A DNA stretch of 64,000 nucleotides. It comes from Oceanobacillus halophilus (GTDB taxonomy: Bacteria > Bacillota > Bacilli > Bacillales > Amphibacillaceae). A program made the position numbers and the translations under genes. How positions within the stretch are numbered: the first letter of the stretch is position 1; every line of letters begins with the position of its first letter. The notes beneath the pieces were generated by a model. It was given only the letters and a program-made list of their open reading frames with translations, was not told the DNA's origin and did not search any database. Positions 36,048-45,347 of the stretch are shown piece by piece. The DNA lies in assembly GCF_003628505.1 (NCBI RefSeq), contig NZ_RBZP01000001.1:744001-808000 (forward strand), read 5' to 3'.

Positions 36048-37613
36048 GTGGAACAATCATACAAGAAAAAAGGGGTCAGTAAAGGAATTATAGCTATTGC
36101 TATAGTTGCAGTTTTAGTTATTGGCGGGAGTGTAGCTGCGTTTGTAATATCAAATAACGCCTCTCCGAAACAAAACTACTTTTTAGCAGAAAAGAATACG
36201 CTGGATTATCTGGAAGACAAGATGAAGGAACGGTACGAACCAGAGTTAGAATGGAGTGACCAATCTTATGAGAATCCAACGGAACAAACATTAGAGCTAT
36301 CAGCTGAATACAGTGGTCCAACTGGTTCAGATGGTTATCAGACGGTAGACCCAGCACAGTTCATTAATAATTCAAGTATTTCTATTACTGCTCAGGCAGA
36401 TATGGAAAGCAAACAGTTAGCGAGTGACATCTCTTTAGACTTTTCGGGAATGAAAATTGATGGGTTAAGTGCATACGTAACAGATGAGAAAGTAATGCTT
36501 GGATTACCATTTATTGAAGAATATCTACAAGTAATGGATAAAGATTTAGGACCACTTTTACATGAATTGGACCCTATGACTTTTACCGGAGAGGAAACGT
36601 TAGAATTAGATTCTCTCTTTGAAGGAAATTCAGTTATTAGTGAAGTAGATATGGAATACCTCAAAACAGAATACGGAGAAATGATATATAAAGAACTTCC
36701 AGATGATGCTTTTAGCTCCTCTGAGGAAACAATTGATGTGAATGGAGAATCACTTAACGCTGAAAAAATCGAGCTTCATCTCTCTGAACAGCAAGTAATA
36801 GACTTATTAACTACTATTCTAGAAAAAATGGAATCAGATGAGAAATTAAAAGATTTATTAAAAGAACAACTTGCTGCTGGTCAAGTAGGAGGACCTGCCT
36901 TAAACGATGAGATGGATCTTATGATTACTGAATTTGAAACGGGAATAAAGGAAATAAAGGATGGTATTCAAGATTTTCAAATTACAGATGGATTCCTTTC
37001 GACGATATGGATTTACAATGACATGGTCGCTCAACGTGATTTAAAAATTGAACTCGGACCCAACCCTGAGGAACTCGTATCTTTTGGGATGACAGGATCC
37101 CAATTACTTACGGATACATCTCAAACTTTTACTTATGACTTAGACTTTGCAGATCCTGTAAGTTCAGGAACGATGAATATCACTGGTGACTTGTCATGGG
37201 AAGATAATCAAGCAACCGATTCTATTAAACTAACTTTTGGAGAATATAACCTCTCCTATGAAGGTCATGAGACATTAGAAGATGGAACACGCGATTTTGA
37301 ACGAGTATTTTCTTATAATGATAGTATGACAGGTGGAAGTCTAAATTGGGACGGATTTTCTACCTACAATAAGGATCAAGTGAATTCAGAAAACCATTTT
37401 TCAGTAGAGACAGATGATTTGAGTAACATCATTTCTCTTCAACTTTTAGTTGATGGAAAACTAATTGACAGTGTTACCGTCCCTTCAGATGATAATGTAA
37501 GAGACCTGGGAGGAATGAGTGCTAACGAGCTCATGGACTATTTCGAATTAGAATTAACCCCTAATTTCCAGCAATGGCTATTTGGACTTATGTCTGGGGG
37601 AGCTGGATTTTAA
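36048..37613 (+). CDS. Membrane-anchored extracytoplasmic protein of an ABC operon
   Basis: At 521 residues it has a basic N-terminus (EQSYKKKGVSKG) and one hydrophobic helix (about 13-34), then a large acidic ectodomain rich in beta-type segments. Phrases such as TDTSQTFTYDLDFADPVSSG suggest repeated beta sheets, as in outer-face substrate-binding or lipid-binding domains. There is no lipobox. I do not recognise a family. The start is GTG at 36048, 7 bases after AAAGGGG. It lies 37 bases before two ABC-2 permeases and an ATPase, so it probably presents something to, or receives something from, that exporter. Confidence 0.85.
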   Translation: MEQSYKKKGVSKGIIAIAIVAVLVIGGSVAAFVISNNASPKQNYFLAEKNTLDYLEDKMKERYEPELEWSDQSYENPTEQTLELSAEYSGPTGSDGYQTVDPAQFINNSSISITAQADMESKQLASDISLDFSGMKIDGLSAYVTDEKVMLGLPFIEEYLQVMDKDLGPLLHELDPMTFTGEETLELDSLFEGNSVISEVDMEYLKTEYGEMIYKELPDDAFSSSEETIDVNGESLNAEKIELHLSEQQVIDLLTTILEKMESDEKLKDLLKEQLAAGQVGGPALNDEMDLMITEFETGIKEIKDGIQDFQITDGFLSTIWIYNDMVAQRDLKIELGPNPEELVSFGMTGSQLLTDTSQTFTYDLDFADPVSSGTMNITGDLSWEDNQATDSIKLTFGEYNLSYEGHETLEDGTRDFERVFSYNDSMTGGSLNWDGFSTYNKDQVNSENHFSVETDDLSNIISLQLLVDGKLIDSVTVPSDDNVRDLGGMSANELMDYFELELTPNFQQWLFGLMSGGAGF

Positions 37614-37650
37614 TTCATAACGATCCTCTTAATGAAATGGAAGTGCCTAC

Positions 37651-38874
37651 ATGAAAACAATAAAACATATCTTACTGTTCATAAAAAATATTGTAGTGCA
37701 GGTAAAGAGGAAGTGGATCTCACTTCCTCTTCTTTTCGTCTTTCCTATTATTGCTGTTGGACTAGTCATAACCATTATCGCTTCATTCTTCTATCCAGAT
37801 GAACAGCAGCCTATTCAAATAGGTATTGTTGATCTCGACGAATCAGATGAAACCCAATTAGTTACAGACCTAATTGAAGAATCCTCCCAACTTGGTTCAT
37901 ACATTCAGGTACATAAAATGAAAGAAAAAGAAGCACAGGAATCGATTGGCAATAATGAGATTAGTGCCTATATTATTTTCCCAAACAAGTTTACCAAAAG
38001 TTTATATCAAGGCCATCCAGTAGAACTGCCAATCGTAGGAAATCCTAAAAAGCAAATGGATAGTTTATTGATCCGTGAAATCATAGAGAGTGTTTCACGT
38101 CACATTCGAGCTTCCCAAGCAAACATCTTGACGATTAACTATTTCGCTAAAGAGTTAGGTATGAACGATGAACAGAGGAATGAACTTGTATTTGAACAAT
38201 TTAAAGAGTTTGTCTTTTATACTTTAGGCTCGAACCAAATAGTAAATGAAAGAGACATTACCAATCAGGCAACCACCTCTCCTTTTCACTATTTTGGTAT
38301 GGGTTTCTGGTTTATCTGTCTATCCATTTGGCTTTTCATTATTTATAATTATCTATATACAGATAGTCACTTACGAATGAAACAGAGAGTGCGGCTATAT
38401 GGTGTAACCGAACTGCAGCAAATAATTGCTAGAATAATCGTATCCATGATAAGTTCCTTGTTATTCTGTGGTATCCTATTTTTCTCCATCGATAAATTAT
38501 TGGATTTCGAACTAAGTGTTCCTGATTATAGCAAAGGAATAATGTTAACGGTCCTTTACAGTATTACTTTACTGGGTATTCTGGCCATCATAGAAGTTGT
38601 TATCGTATCAAATAAGTTACGTTTACTTGCACAATCTATTGTTCTACTAATGAGTCTCGTTGTAAGTGGGGCCATAATACCAGTAATTTACTATCCTCAA
38701 TGGTTGCAGGGGTTGGTTACCTATAGTTTTACATACGAAACATTTTATTGGCTGATTGAAATGTTGCTTAATAATCGGATTTTTATTGACTTTCTGCCTA
38801 TATCCATCATGGCATCGATAGCAATAAGTACCCTAGTAGGAATCTCATTGTGGAAGGAGCGTGTGATTGATTGA
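37651..38874 (+). CDS. ABC-2-type permease (first of two)
   Basis: At 407 residues it has the layout of ABC-2 permeases with a long outside loop. One N-terminal helix (about 22-48) is followed by an extracytoplasmic region (about 50-220) starting IQIGIVDLDESDETQLV, then five or six helices to the C-terminus (about 225-400). The paralogue downstream has the same plan (IPVGIVMEEDT at the same place), so the two likely form a heterodimeric channel. The ATG at 37651 follows the 521-residue protein gene. The transported substrate is unknown. Confidence 0.88.
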   Translation: MKTIKHILLFIKNIVVQVKRKWISLPLLFVFPIIAVGLVITIIASFFYPDEQQPIQIGIVDLDESDETQLVTDLIEESSQLGSYIQVHKMKEKEAQESIGNNEISAYIIFPNKFTKSLYQGHPVELPIVGNPKKQMDSLLIREIIESVSRHIRASQANILTINYFAKELGMNDEQRNELVFEQFKEFVFYTLGSNQIVNERDITNQATTSPFHYFGMGFWFICLSIWLFIIYNYLYTDSHLRMKQRVRLYGVTELQQIIARIIVSMISSLLFCGILFFSIDKLLDFELSVPDYSKGIMLTVLYSITLLGILAIIEVVIVSNKLRLLAQSIVLLMSLVVSGAIIPVIYYPQWLQGLVTYSFTYETFYWLIEMLLNNRIFIDFLPISIMASIAISTLVGISLWKERVID

Positions 38875-39998
38875 TAGATATAATAAAAACACGCTTCATT
38901 CATTGGAAAAAACAAAGAATTAGCCTCCTCTTTTGGCTGCTATTTCCAATGATTTGCACAATATTTATTATTCAATTAATAACGGCTATACAAGAAGATA
39001 GCCAAATACCAGTTGGCATTGTTATGGAAGAAGATACGGTTCTTGCCAATCACCTATACGCAAAAATCAAAAACACCCCCATTCTCCGGGTTGTTAATGT
39101 TACAGAAACAGAAGCTAAACAAAAAGTAGAAAGCCATGAATTAGATAGTGCCTTTGTTATACAAGAAGATTATGAAGAAAATATTAAAAAAGGAAAAAGA
39201 AACTGGCTGATTAAGAGTTATTCTTCTAATTTATCTTTTGCATTTACACCAGTAAAGGAAATGATCATTTCTTTCGTGCAAGAAGAAACCGGTCGATCCA
39301 AAACTGCTCATACAGTTCATGATTTAAGCACTGATTCTGAAATCAAATTTTCATGGGAAGAAGTGACCAAAAAGGCAAAGAATATTCAAGTAGAAGAAGA
39401 TTTACTTCTGACGACTTTTTCATTTGCCAATACGCCTAATGCTAGTAAAGATCCCAACATAACTCCGGTAAATACATGGGGAATTTGGGCGGTCCTTAGC
39501 CTTTTATCGACTTTTCTAATATTTGATTGGGTCATTAAAGAAAGGAAGAGCGTACTCCTCTTACGATATCCATTTATAAGGTTTTCGATAAAAAGTTTTC
39601 TTTTGCGGAATTTACTCTTATATACTATGTTATTATTCTTCGTGGACATCATCACAGTAATTTTGTTTCATTACGTACTCAATGAATCATTAACACTAGC
39701 GGGGATAGGATTACTTTTCATGTACCGTTTTATGATTAATTTAGGTGCATTTCTTAGTGGTTTGATGTTTCATCGTCTCATGAGCTACTATGGTTTTTCA
39801 TTTATTATTACTATGTTTATCAGTATCCTAAGCGGGGCTACCGTACCAATAGACGGGTTAACCAATCGTTTTCCATGGATAGTAATATACAATCCGCTCT
39901 ATAGTTTTCTAGAACAAGAATGGTTTAATCCTTGGCTTTTACTATTACTACTAGTAGTTATACTATGGAGGATAAAAGGAGTGAAATACAATGCTTGA
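38871..39998 (+). CDS. ABC-2-type permease (second of two)
   Basis: At 375 residues it is a paralogue of the gene before it: N-terminal helix (LLFWLLFPMICTIFIIQLI), outside domain, then about six helices in the last half. The start is TTG at 38871, overlapping the stop of the first permease by 4 bases, with AAGGAG 11 bases upstream; an in-frame stop just before excludes longer forms. The 3' end overlaps the ATPase gene by 8 bases. Such overlaps show tight translational coupling of the two channel subunits and the motor. Confidence 0.86.
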   Translation: MIDIIKTRFIHWKKQRISLLFWLLFPMICTIFIIQLITAIQEDSQIPVGIVMEEDTVLANHLYAKIKNTPILRVVNVTETEAKQKVESHELDSAFVIQEDYEENIKKGKRNWLIKSYSSNLSFAFTPVKEMIISFVQEETGRSKTAHTVHDLSTDSEIKFSWEEVTKKAKNIQVEEDLLLTTFSFANTPNASKDPNITPVNTWGIWAVLSLLSTFLIFDWVIKERKSVLLLRYPFIRFSIKSFLLRNLLLYTMLLFFVDIITVILFHYVLNESLTLAGIGLLFMYRFMINLGAFLSGLMFHRLMSYYGFSFIITMFISILSGATVPIDGLTNRFPWIVIYNPLYSFLEQEWFNPWLLLLLLVVILWRIKGVKYNA

Positions 39999-40662
39999 AG
40001 TACATTCACTGTCTAAGTCGTACGGCAATAAAACAATTATTCAAGATATTTCCTTTACGGTTCAGCCAACAGAAATTGTTGGTCTAGTTGGTGAAAATGG
40101 TGCCGGTAAGTCCACTCTTCTGTCTATTCTGGCAACACTTCTTAAACCAACTAAAGGGACAATTGCTTTAGAAAATCTCAACTATTTATCGCATAGAAAA
40201 TTACTGAGAGAGAAGATTGGTTTCGTTCCCCAGGACATTGCAATTTGGGATAACTTTACCGTTGAAGAAAATATGATTTTTTTTGAAAAGTTATCCTGGA
40301 AAAATAAAAACAACAAAGAACTAAGACAGCTTTGTCTAAGTATGAATCTGGATAAGTGGAAAGAACCAGTGAAGAATTTATCAGGGGGCATGAAAAGAAA
40401 GCTCAATTTAGCAATTAGCTTAATCCATGATCCAGAATTGCTATTACTTGATGAACCTACCGCTGGCATTGACTTAAAATCGCGAAAGGAAATTGGGAGC
40501 TATTTGAAATCTTTAGCAACGGAACATGAAAAAATGATTATTTATACTTCCCATGATATGGATGAAATTACAAGTATTTGTGACCGCGTTCTCTGTATCG
40601 GGCAAGATGCTTTCTATCAAAATCTATTGGAATCATCTGGTAAACCATTGCTTGCCTTTTAA
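39991..40662 (+). CDS. ABC transporter ATP-binding protein
   Basis: At 223 residues this is a single ATPase domain. Walker A is [11 protein letters not shown] near residue 35, the Q-loop is FVPQDIAIW near 77, the signature is [13 protein letters not shown] near 130, Walker B is [13 protein letters not shown] near 152, and the H-loop is TSHDMDE near 185. It is of the short CcmA/NatA type that partners with ABC-2 permeases, consistent with an exporter. It overlaps the second permease. The C-terminus is short, with no extra regulatory domain. Confidence 0.95.
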   Translation: MLEVHSLSKSYGNKTIIQDISFTVQPTEIVGLVGENGAGKSTLLSILATLLKPTKGTIALENLNYLSHRKLLREKIGFVPQDIAIWDNFTVEENMIFFEKLSWKNKNNKELRQLCLSMNLDKWKEPVKNLSGGMKRKLNLAISLIHDPELLLLDEPTAGIDLKSRKEIGSYLKSLATEHEKMIIYTSHDMDEITSICDRVLCIGQDAFYQNLLESSGKPLLAF

Positions 40663-40724
40663 ATTTGCTAATTAGCGCGCTTCACCTTAAAATATATGAT
40701 AGATTGATAAGGGGGAAATTTAAC

Positions 40725-41315
40725 ATGGAAATAAGAGATTTGCAGCAACTCATGCAATTACAGGCAATGTCCTTAATGACATCAAGAACCAACACTGCCT
40801 CAGAAGTTTCCCCTATGGCAGATGCTGCGTTTAAACAATTACTTCAGGAAAAAATCGATCAAGCTGTCATGAAACAAAACAAAATGATGAATGGTTCAGA
40901 TCCCATGATATTCCCACCAATGAAGAATGTACCTATTACTACATCTTATCAATCAGAAGTTCAAGAAGCAGCTTCCAAATATGGGATTGATCAGAATCTG
41001 ATACACGCCGTTATTAAGAACGAATCTAATTATAATGCTTTTGCCAAGAGTTCTGCCGGTGCACAAGGGCTGATGCAATTAATGCCTTCTACAGCTAGAG
41101 CACTAGGGGTAACCAATTCTTTTGATGCCAAACAGAATATTGAAGGTGGCACAAAATATCTAACCCAGATGTTGCAACGTTATAATGGAAACACAGAACT
41201 TGCTCTTGCGGCATACAATGCAGGCCCTGGAAATGTCGATAAATATCAGGGTATTCCTCCTTTTAAAGAAACACAAATTTATGTAAAAAAGGTAATGAAT
41301 GACTATCTTGCATGA
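40725..41315 (+). CDS. Lytic transglycosylase (SLT domain, YjbJ-like)
   Basis: About 196 residues. The N-terminal third (residues 1-85) is Met/Gln-rich and has no classical signal peptide. The C-terminal SLT domain starts near [23 protein letters not shown], with the catalytic Glu in KNESNYN. It continues with [16 protein letters not shown] and [12 protein letters not shown]. It would cut peptidoglycan to anhydro-muropeptides. The start is the ATG at 40725 after GGGGG; the open frame runs on to 40665 without a ribosome site. It lies 62 bases after the ABC ATPase on the same strand and may be co-transcribed. Confidence 0.9.
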   Translation: MEIRDLQQLMQLQAMSLMTSRTNTASEVSPMADAAFKQLLQEKIDQAVMKQNKMMNGSDPMIFPPMKNVPITTSYQSEVQEAASKYGIDQNLIHAVIKNESNYNAFAKSSAGAQGLMQLMPSTARALGVTNSFDAKQNIEGGTKYLTQMLQRYNGNTELALAAYNAGPGNVDKYQGIPPFKETQIYVKKVMNDYLA

Positions 41316-41340
41316 TTTTAAATTCTAAGTTTCTTGCATT

Positions 41341-41375
41341 AAAAGACTCAGATTTACTTCTGAGTTCTTTATTTT
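41341..41375 (+). terminator. Terminator after the lytic transglycosylase
   Basis: GACTCAGA pairs with TCTGAGTTC around a 6-base loop, followed by TTTATTTT on the plus strand. Confidence 0.8.
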
Positions 41376-41416
41376 AGTACGCTGCTATAATTACAATAGC
41401 TTAAGTTTTTCACGAT

Positions 41417-42394
41417 TTAGTTACTACTTATATTCAATACATCTGTTTGCAGAATTTGTAAAAACTTCTCTTTTTCTTCGATAAACGGAGAATGAGCGGA
41501 GTCCTCAAAAGTATAGAAGTTTTTTGATGGTGCCTCTATTTTTTTATAAAATCTCCTGGCCTCTTTGTAAGAAGTTTGGTAATCATGCATACCATGTATG
41601 ATTACAACAGGAACGTCATAACGAGGTGCCATTAATGCAGCATCAGCTTTTGCCATTATCTCACTTAATGCGTCATAACTATAATAAATCCCACTTGGTA
41701 TATTTAAACGCTCTTTCCATGAATATTTTCTGCAAGTGAGTAGGTCTTTAATGCCTTGCCAATTGGAATATCCTGTTCTCTTCACTCCCCCACCAAATTT
41801 ATTGAGATATTTCCCTAGAATTCTACGAAAACCCTGATTCTTATAAAAATCTTTATCGAACGTAACGGAACGAATATCCTTCTCTGCCCTTTTGTCCCCT
41901 TTTTTAATCGCTGTTTCCAACAAAAATTCATATGTATCTCTGTTAGATTCAAAATGTCTTCCAAACTGCCCCACACCAATATAAGCATGAAAATACTGAG
42001 GATATCGACTAACAACAATACTAGCTAGTAATGTGCCAAAAGAGTGACCACAAATGTAAATCTTTTTCTTGTTAAACTTTTCCCTGAGATAATTTGATAT
42101 TTTCAATGCATCCGAGATTAACCGTTCTAATGTAAGGTCACCTTGAGTTGATGGGTTATAAGACATACCTGTACCTCTTTGTTCCCAATAACATATTGTA
42201 AAACTATCTTCCCACGAAAGTCCAGATTGTTTAATGATAGGATATTGCGGAAACCCAGGTCCTCCATGCAAAAATAAAAGAACGGGATTCTCGAAATCCG
42301 TCGACTCGATAAATAACCCATTTTTATGACCTTCAATATCTACAAATTCTTTCATGAAGTGAACATTCGTTACATCATCAACAGCCAAAACCAC
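41417..42394 (-). CDS. Alpha/beta hydrolase (proline iminopeptidase-like)
   Basis: At 325 residues it has the fold markers LFLHGGPGFPQYP (oxyanion HGGPG) near residue 40, YWEQRGTGMSY near 69, and the nucleophile elbow GHSFGTLLAS near 117. The C-terminal acid and base lie in VVIIHGMHDYQT and DSAHSPFIEEKEKF. HGGPG with WEQRGTG is the pattern of the proline iminopeptidase/S33 group, but many such proteins are esterases. The start is GTG at 42394 with AGGGTGG upstream; an ATG 13 codons later lacks a ribosome site. It is a single gene. Confidence 0.86.
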   Translation of the reverse strand: MVLAVDDVTNVHFMKEFVDIEGHKNGLFIESTDFENPVLLFLHGGPGFPQYPIIKQSGLSWEDSFTICYWEQRGTGMSYNPSTQGDLTLERLISDALKISNYLREKFNKKKIYICGHSFGTLLASIVVSRYPQYFHAYIGVGQFGRHFESNRDTYEFLLETAIKKGDKRAEKDIRSVTFDKDFYKNQGFRRILGKYLNKFGGGVKRTGYSNWQGIKDLLTCRKYSWKERLNIPSGIYYSYDALSEIMAKADAALMAPRYDVPVVIIHGMHDYQTSYKEARRFYKKIEAPSKNFYTFEDSAHSPFIEEKEKFLQILQTDVLNISSN

Positions 42395-42439
42395 TACACC
42401 ACCCTTATTATCTATTCAACTAAACTACTTCATTAGCAA

Positions 42440-42700
42440 CAATATGCTATAGTTTTTTTTCGAATGACAACTACTTTCGTTTGTGTCTCCTTGTGCTATC
42501 GCGTCTTAAGGAGAATCACCTTTACTTTTGCTACCACAGAAGTCTTCGTGTATTTCCGCTAATTTGGTGCTTTTTAACTCCTTAAGATGTATCTATATTA
42601 TATAACCACGTTGACCACTATTAAGCTAGTTGATTGGAACGGAGGTCAGGAAACTCCTTGAAAATGAAAGAGCACATTTGGATAGCAGTTAAATTCACTT
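42440..42700 (+). repeat. Strongly decayed MITE-like repeat (copy H)
   Basis: It retains recognisable pieces of copies A and G in order: TCTTCGTGTATTTCCGCTA and then ACTCCTTGAAAATGAAAGAG. Ends and most of the core are lost. Apart from it I see no gene in the 410-base gap between the alpha/beta hydrolase and the next membrane protein. Confidence 0.45.
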
Positions 42701-42805
42701 AATTGTACTTATATAACAAACACACCTCTTAAAATAATCGGTAAAATAAAGATAGCATGCAATGAGTCTATTCTTGTTATACAGAAATAAGGGATGGGAT
42801 GGATT

Positions 42806-43210
42806 ATGAATCAAAAAAAACAACTTTTCTTTTTAACCGGTTCAATGCAATTGTTCGTAGGTCTAGGGGCTGTAGCTGCTGGAATTGGTTTTATTTTACA
42901 ATCAAACGGCAGTTATTCATGGATGTCTGTCGAGATTTTGAAGAAATCACCGTTTGAAGATTTTTTAATTCCTGGTATTGTTTTATTAACCATCATAGGA
43001 CTTGGTAGCATCTTTGGCAGTTACCTATCTTTTAAACAATATTTCTTTTCTGGAAAGATTTCCATGTTTCTTGGACTAGCACTGGCCATGTGGATTTCCA
43101 TTCAAGTATATTGGGTTGGTTGGGTAAGTTGGTTACAACCAGTCTATTTGGCTTTAGGATTCATACAAGTTATTTTAGGTTACAGCACTTTTAGGTTATA
43201 CCATGAGTAA
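42806..43210 (+). CDS. Small membrane protein, four predicted helices
   Basis: About 134 residues, nearly all hydrophobic: FLTGSMQLFVGLGAVAAGIGF (here read as two halves), ILLTIIGLGSIFGSYLSF with the preceding residues, SMFLGLALAMWISIQVYWVG, and QPVYLALGFIQVILGY. There are no motifs beyond glycines in the helices, and I do not recognise a family. The ATG at 42806 follows GGGATGG; an ATG four codons earlier is possible. It is followed 140 bases later by the hemerythrin-like gene on the same strand. Confidence 0.72.
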   Translation: MNQKKQLFFLTGSMQLFVGLGAVAAGIGFILQSNGSYSWMSVEILKKSPFEDFLIPGIVLLTIIGLGSIFGSYLSFKQYFFSGKISMFLGLALAMWISIQVYWVGWVSWLQPVYLALGFIQVILGYSTFRLYHE

Positions 43211-43347
43211 CTAGCATCATCATTTTTTATTGAGGATTTCCCTTTTTCTGCTTATCTCTTGAAACCGTATCGTAGATGTATTACCCATTCACTAGGGGGT
43301 AAAATGTATACTAAGATTAACAGCATTAATTACGGAGGAGGCTTTCA

Positions 43348-43809
43348 ATGGATAAACGGAAAAAAGGAATCAACCGGCATGAATCATTATATCCACTCTC
43401 TCACCACCATCATCATGCATTGTTTTTAGCATTACAATTGAAAAGAATCGGAACAGATAAAAGTGAATTAACGGCAGAAGAGATGAAAAGCAGACTAGAG
43501 ACTTTCTGGATTAAGGACGGAAATCAGCATTTCCGAGATGAAGATGAAATTCTTCTGCCGATATATGCCAAATATAAGGACATTAACCAAGCTGAAATTG
43601 TTGAAATGTTAGTAGAACATGTAACAATACGTTCACAAGTACAACAAATACTTACTTCAGATGAGAATCTAGTTTTTTTAATGAACAATCTCGGTCATTT
43701 ATTAGAAACACACGTTAGAAAAGAAGAACGTGTCATCTTCCCCATGATTGAAAAATCATTGCCAGAATATGAATTGAAAAAATTAAAACCCTATTTACAC
43801 GTGGATTGA
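43348..43809 (+). CDS. Hemerythrin-like HHE domain protein
   Basis: At 153 residues it is a four-helix bundle with the metal-binding His and Glu pattern: LSHHHHHALFLALQLKR near residue 18, HFRDEDEILLPIY near 63, EHVTIRSQVQQIL near 92, and ETHVRKEERVIFPMIE near 125. It should hold a di-iron centre that binds O2, NO or H2O2, or stores iron. The ribosome site GGAGGAGG is strong. It is a single gene, convergent with the flavoprotein, with a hairpin terminator between. The exact role (nitrosative or oxidative stress, sensor or repair) cannot be told. Confidence 0.88.
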   Translation: MDKRKKGINRHESLYPLSHHHHHALFLALQLKRIGTDKSELTAEEMKSRLETFWIKDGNQHFRDEDEILLPIYAKYKDINQAEIVEMLVEHVTIRSQVQQILTSDENLVFLMNNLGHLLETHVRKEERVIFPMIEKSLPEYELKKLKPYLHVD

Positions 43810-43848
43810 AGTTCCACCAAATAATAAGTAAACTACAAGAAGTCGTTA

Positions 43849-43877
43849 GCATACCAATTCATTACTGATTGGTATGC
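43849..43877. terminator. Bidirectional hairpin between HHE and flavoprotein genes
   Basis: GCATACCAAT pairs perfectly with ATTGGTATGC around a 9-base loop; TTAATTA follows on one side. It lies between two convergent genes. Confidence 0.65.
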
Positions 43878-43920
43878 TTAATTATTCCGCCTAATTTAAA
43901 ATCGAATCTCCTGGAAACAC

Positions 43921-45255
43921 TCATCTTTTTACCTTTCTAGCCATTTGCTGCACGGGATCCCATACTCCGTTATATGGCGGAGCGTAGGCAAGGTCCAAAT
44001 CCAGTAACTGATGGATCGTCATTTTATTATAGAGAGCCGTGGCTAATACATCAATTCGTTTATCCACTCCTGATTTACCTATGACTTGACCTCCAAGTAA
44101 TTGTTTGGTCTCTTTATGAAAAATAAGTTTTATATGTAGTGTTTCACCACCCGGATAATACCCTGCATGGGAATTAGCTTGCGTAACTTGAACCTCGTAT
44201 GGTAATTTATATCGTTTTGCTTCTTTTTCACTTAACCCTGTCCTTCCTAAGGTTAAATCAAAGAATTTCATTATAGATGTCCCGACAATTCCATTAAATG
44301 TCAAGGCGTTTCCTGCCATGTTTGCACCAGCAATCCTTCCCTGCTTGTTCGCAGTGGTACCTAGCGGGATATAGTCATCAACTTGTTTGATAATATGATA
44401 TTGAGTTGCACAATTACCCGCCGCATAAATATTCTTAAGCGATGTTTCCATATAGGCATTTACGTGGATAGCTCCTTGCCCATTTATATAAATCCCTGTA
44501 TCTTTTAGCATATTTGTATTCGGTTGGACTCCTATTCCTATAAGCACAAAATCTGTTTTGTATGATTGTTTATCCGTATGAACAGATTCTACCCTTCCGT
44601 CACCGGAAAAGCCTTGTACTGACTCACCAAGTATAAGTTCTATTCCTTCTTTTCTAGCTTCATCATGAATCAGTTCAGCCATCTCTTCATCAAATATATT
44701 AGCAACCTGTTCACCGCGCTGTATGAGTGAGACATGTTTACCAAGATTCTTAAAGTTCTCAGCCATTTCCAATCCAACATATCCACCACCAACAATCGTC
44801 ACATGCTTTCGATCGTCCGTAAGATCCTTCATAATCTCTGTTGTATCAGGCATGGTTTTTAACGTATGAATTCCCTTTAAATGAACACCGTTCCAATCTG
44901 GTACGATAGGATCAGACCCTGAGGCGATAAGCAAACGATCATACGTAATTTGAAACTTCTCCTTGGTGTTTGTGTGGATTCCGCTAACTGTCTGTTGTTT
45001 TGCATCAATACTGGTTACCTCTGTATTTATTCTGGCATCTATATGATATTTTTCACGAAACGTCTCCACACTTCGCGCAATAACCTTATCCAAAGAGGGG
45101 ATGATACCACCTATTACATAAGGCAATCCACACTGGCCATACGAATAATCTTCCCCTTTCTCAAGAACCGTAACTTGTGCAGACTGATCTGTACGAATAA
45201 TTTCCATTGCTGCACTCATTCCAGCAGCTACACCACCAATAATCACATAACGCAA
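43921..45255 (-). CDS. CoA-disulfide reductase / NADH oxidase-like flavoprotein
   Basis: At 444 residues this is a pyridine nucleotide-disulfide oxidoreductase. The N-terminal FAD fold is VIIGGVAAGMSAAMEI. YGQCGLPYVIGG near residue 43 carries the single redox Cys of the CoADR/Nox subgroup. The NAD fold is VTIVGGGYVGLEMAENF near 150, and YAAGNCAT near 275 is the second FAD contact. The C-terminal dimer domain starts near 325 and ends with YAPPYNGVWDP. It could reduce CoA disulfide or polysulfide, or act as an NADH oxidase or peroxidase. The start is TTG at 45255 after AAAGGAGG. It is a single gene. Confidence 0.88.
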   Translation of the reverse strand: MRYVIIGGVAAGMSAAMEIIRTDQSAQVTVLEKGEDYSYGQCGLPYVIGGIIPSLDKVIARSVETFREKYHIDARINTEVTSIDAKQQTVSGIHTNTKEKFQITYDRLLIASGSDPIVPDWNGVHLKGIHTLKTMPDTTEIMKDLTDDRKHVTIVGGGYVGLEMAENFKNLGKHVSLIQRGEQVANIFDEEMAELIHDEARKEGIELILGESVQGFSGDGRVESVHTDKQSYKTDFVLIGIGVQPNTNMLKDTGIYINGQGAIHVNAYMETSLKNIYAAGNCATQYHIIKQVDDYIPLGTTANKQGRIAGANMAGNALTFNGIVGTSIMKFFDLTLGRTGLSEKEAKRYKLPYEVQVTQANSHAGYYPGGETLHIKLIFHKETKQLLGGQVIGKSGVDKRIDVLATALYNKMTIHQLLDLDLAYAPPYNGVWDPVQQMARKVKR

Positions 45256-45305
45256 AATAACATTCCTCCTTTTCTTTTACATTACCCTTATTGTAGAAAA
45301 TTTAA

Positions 45306-45341
45306 CAAAAAATAGCCCAAATCCATAAAAGATTTGAGCTA
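45306..45341 (-). terminator. Terminator of the MFS gene
   Basis: TAGCTCAAATC pairs with GATTTGGGCTA (one G-T pair) on the minus strand, followed by TTTTTT. Confidence 0.85.
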
Positions 45342-45347
45342 CTTTCG

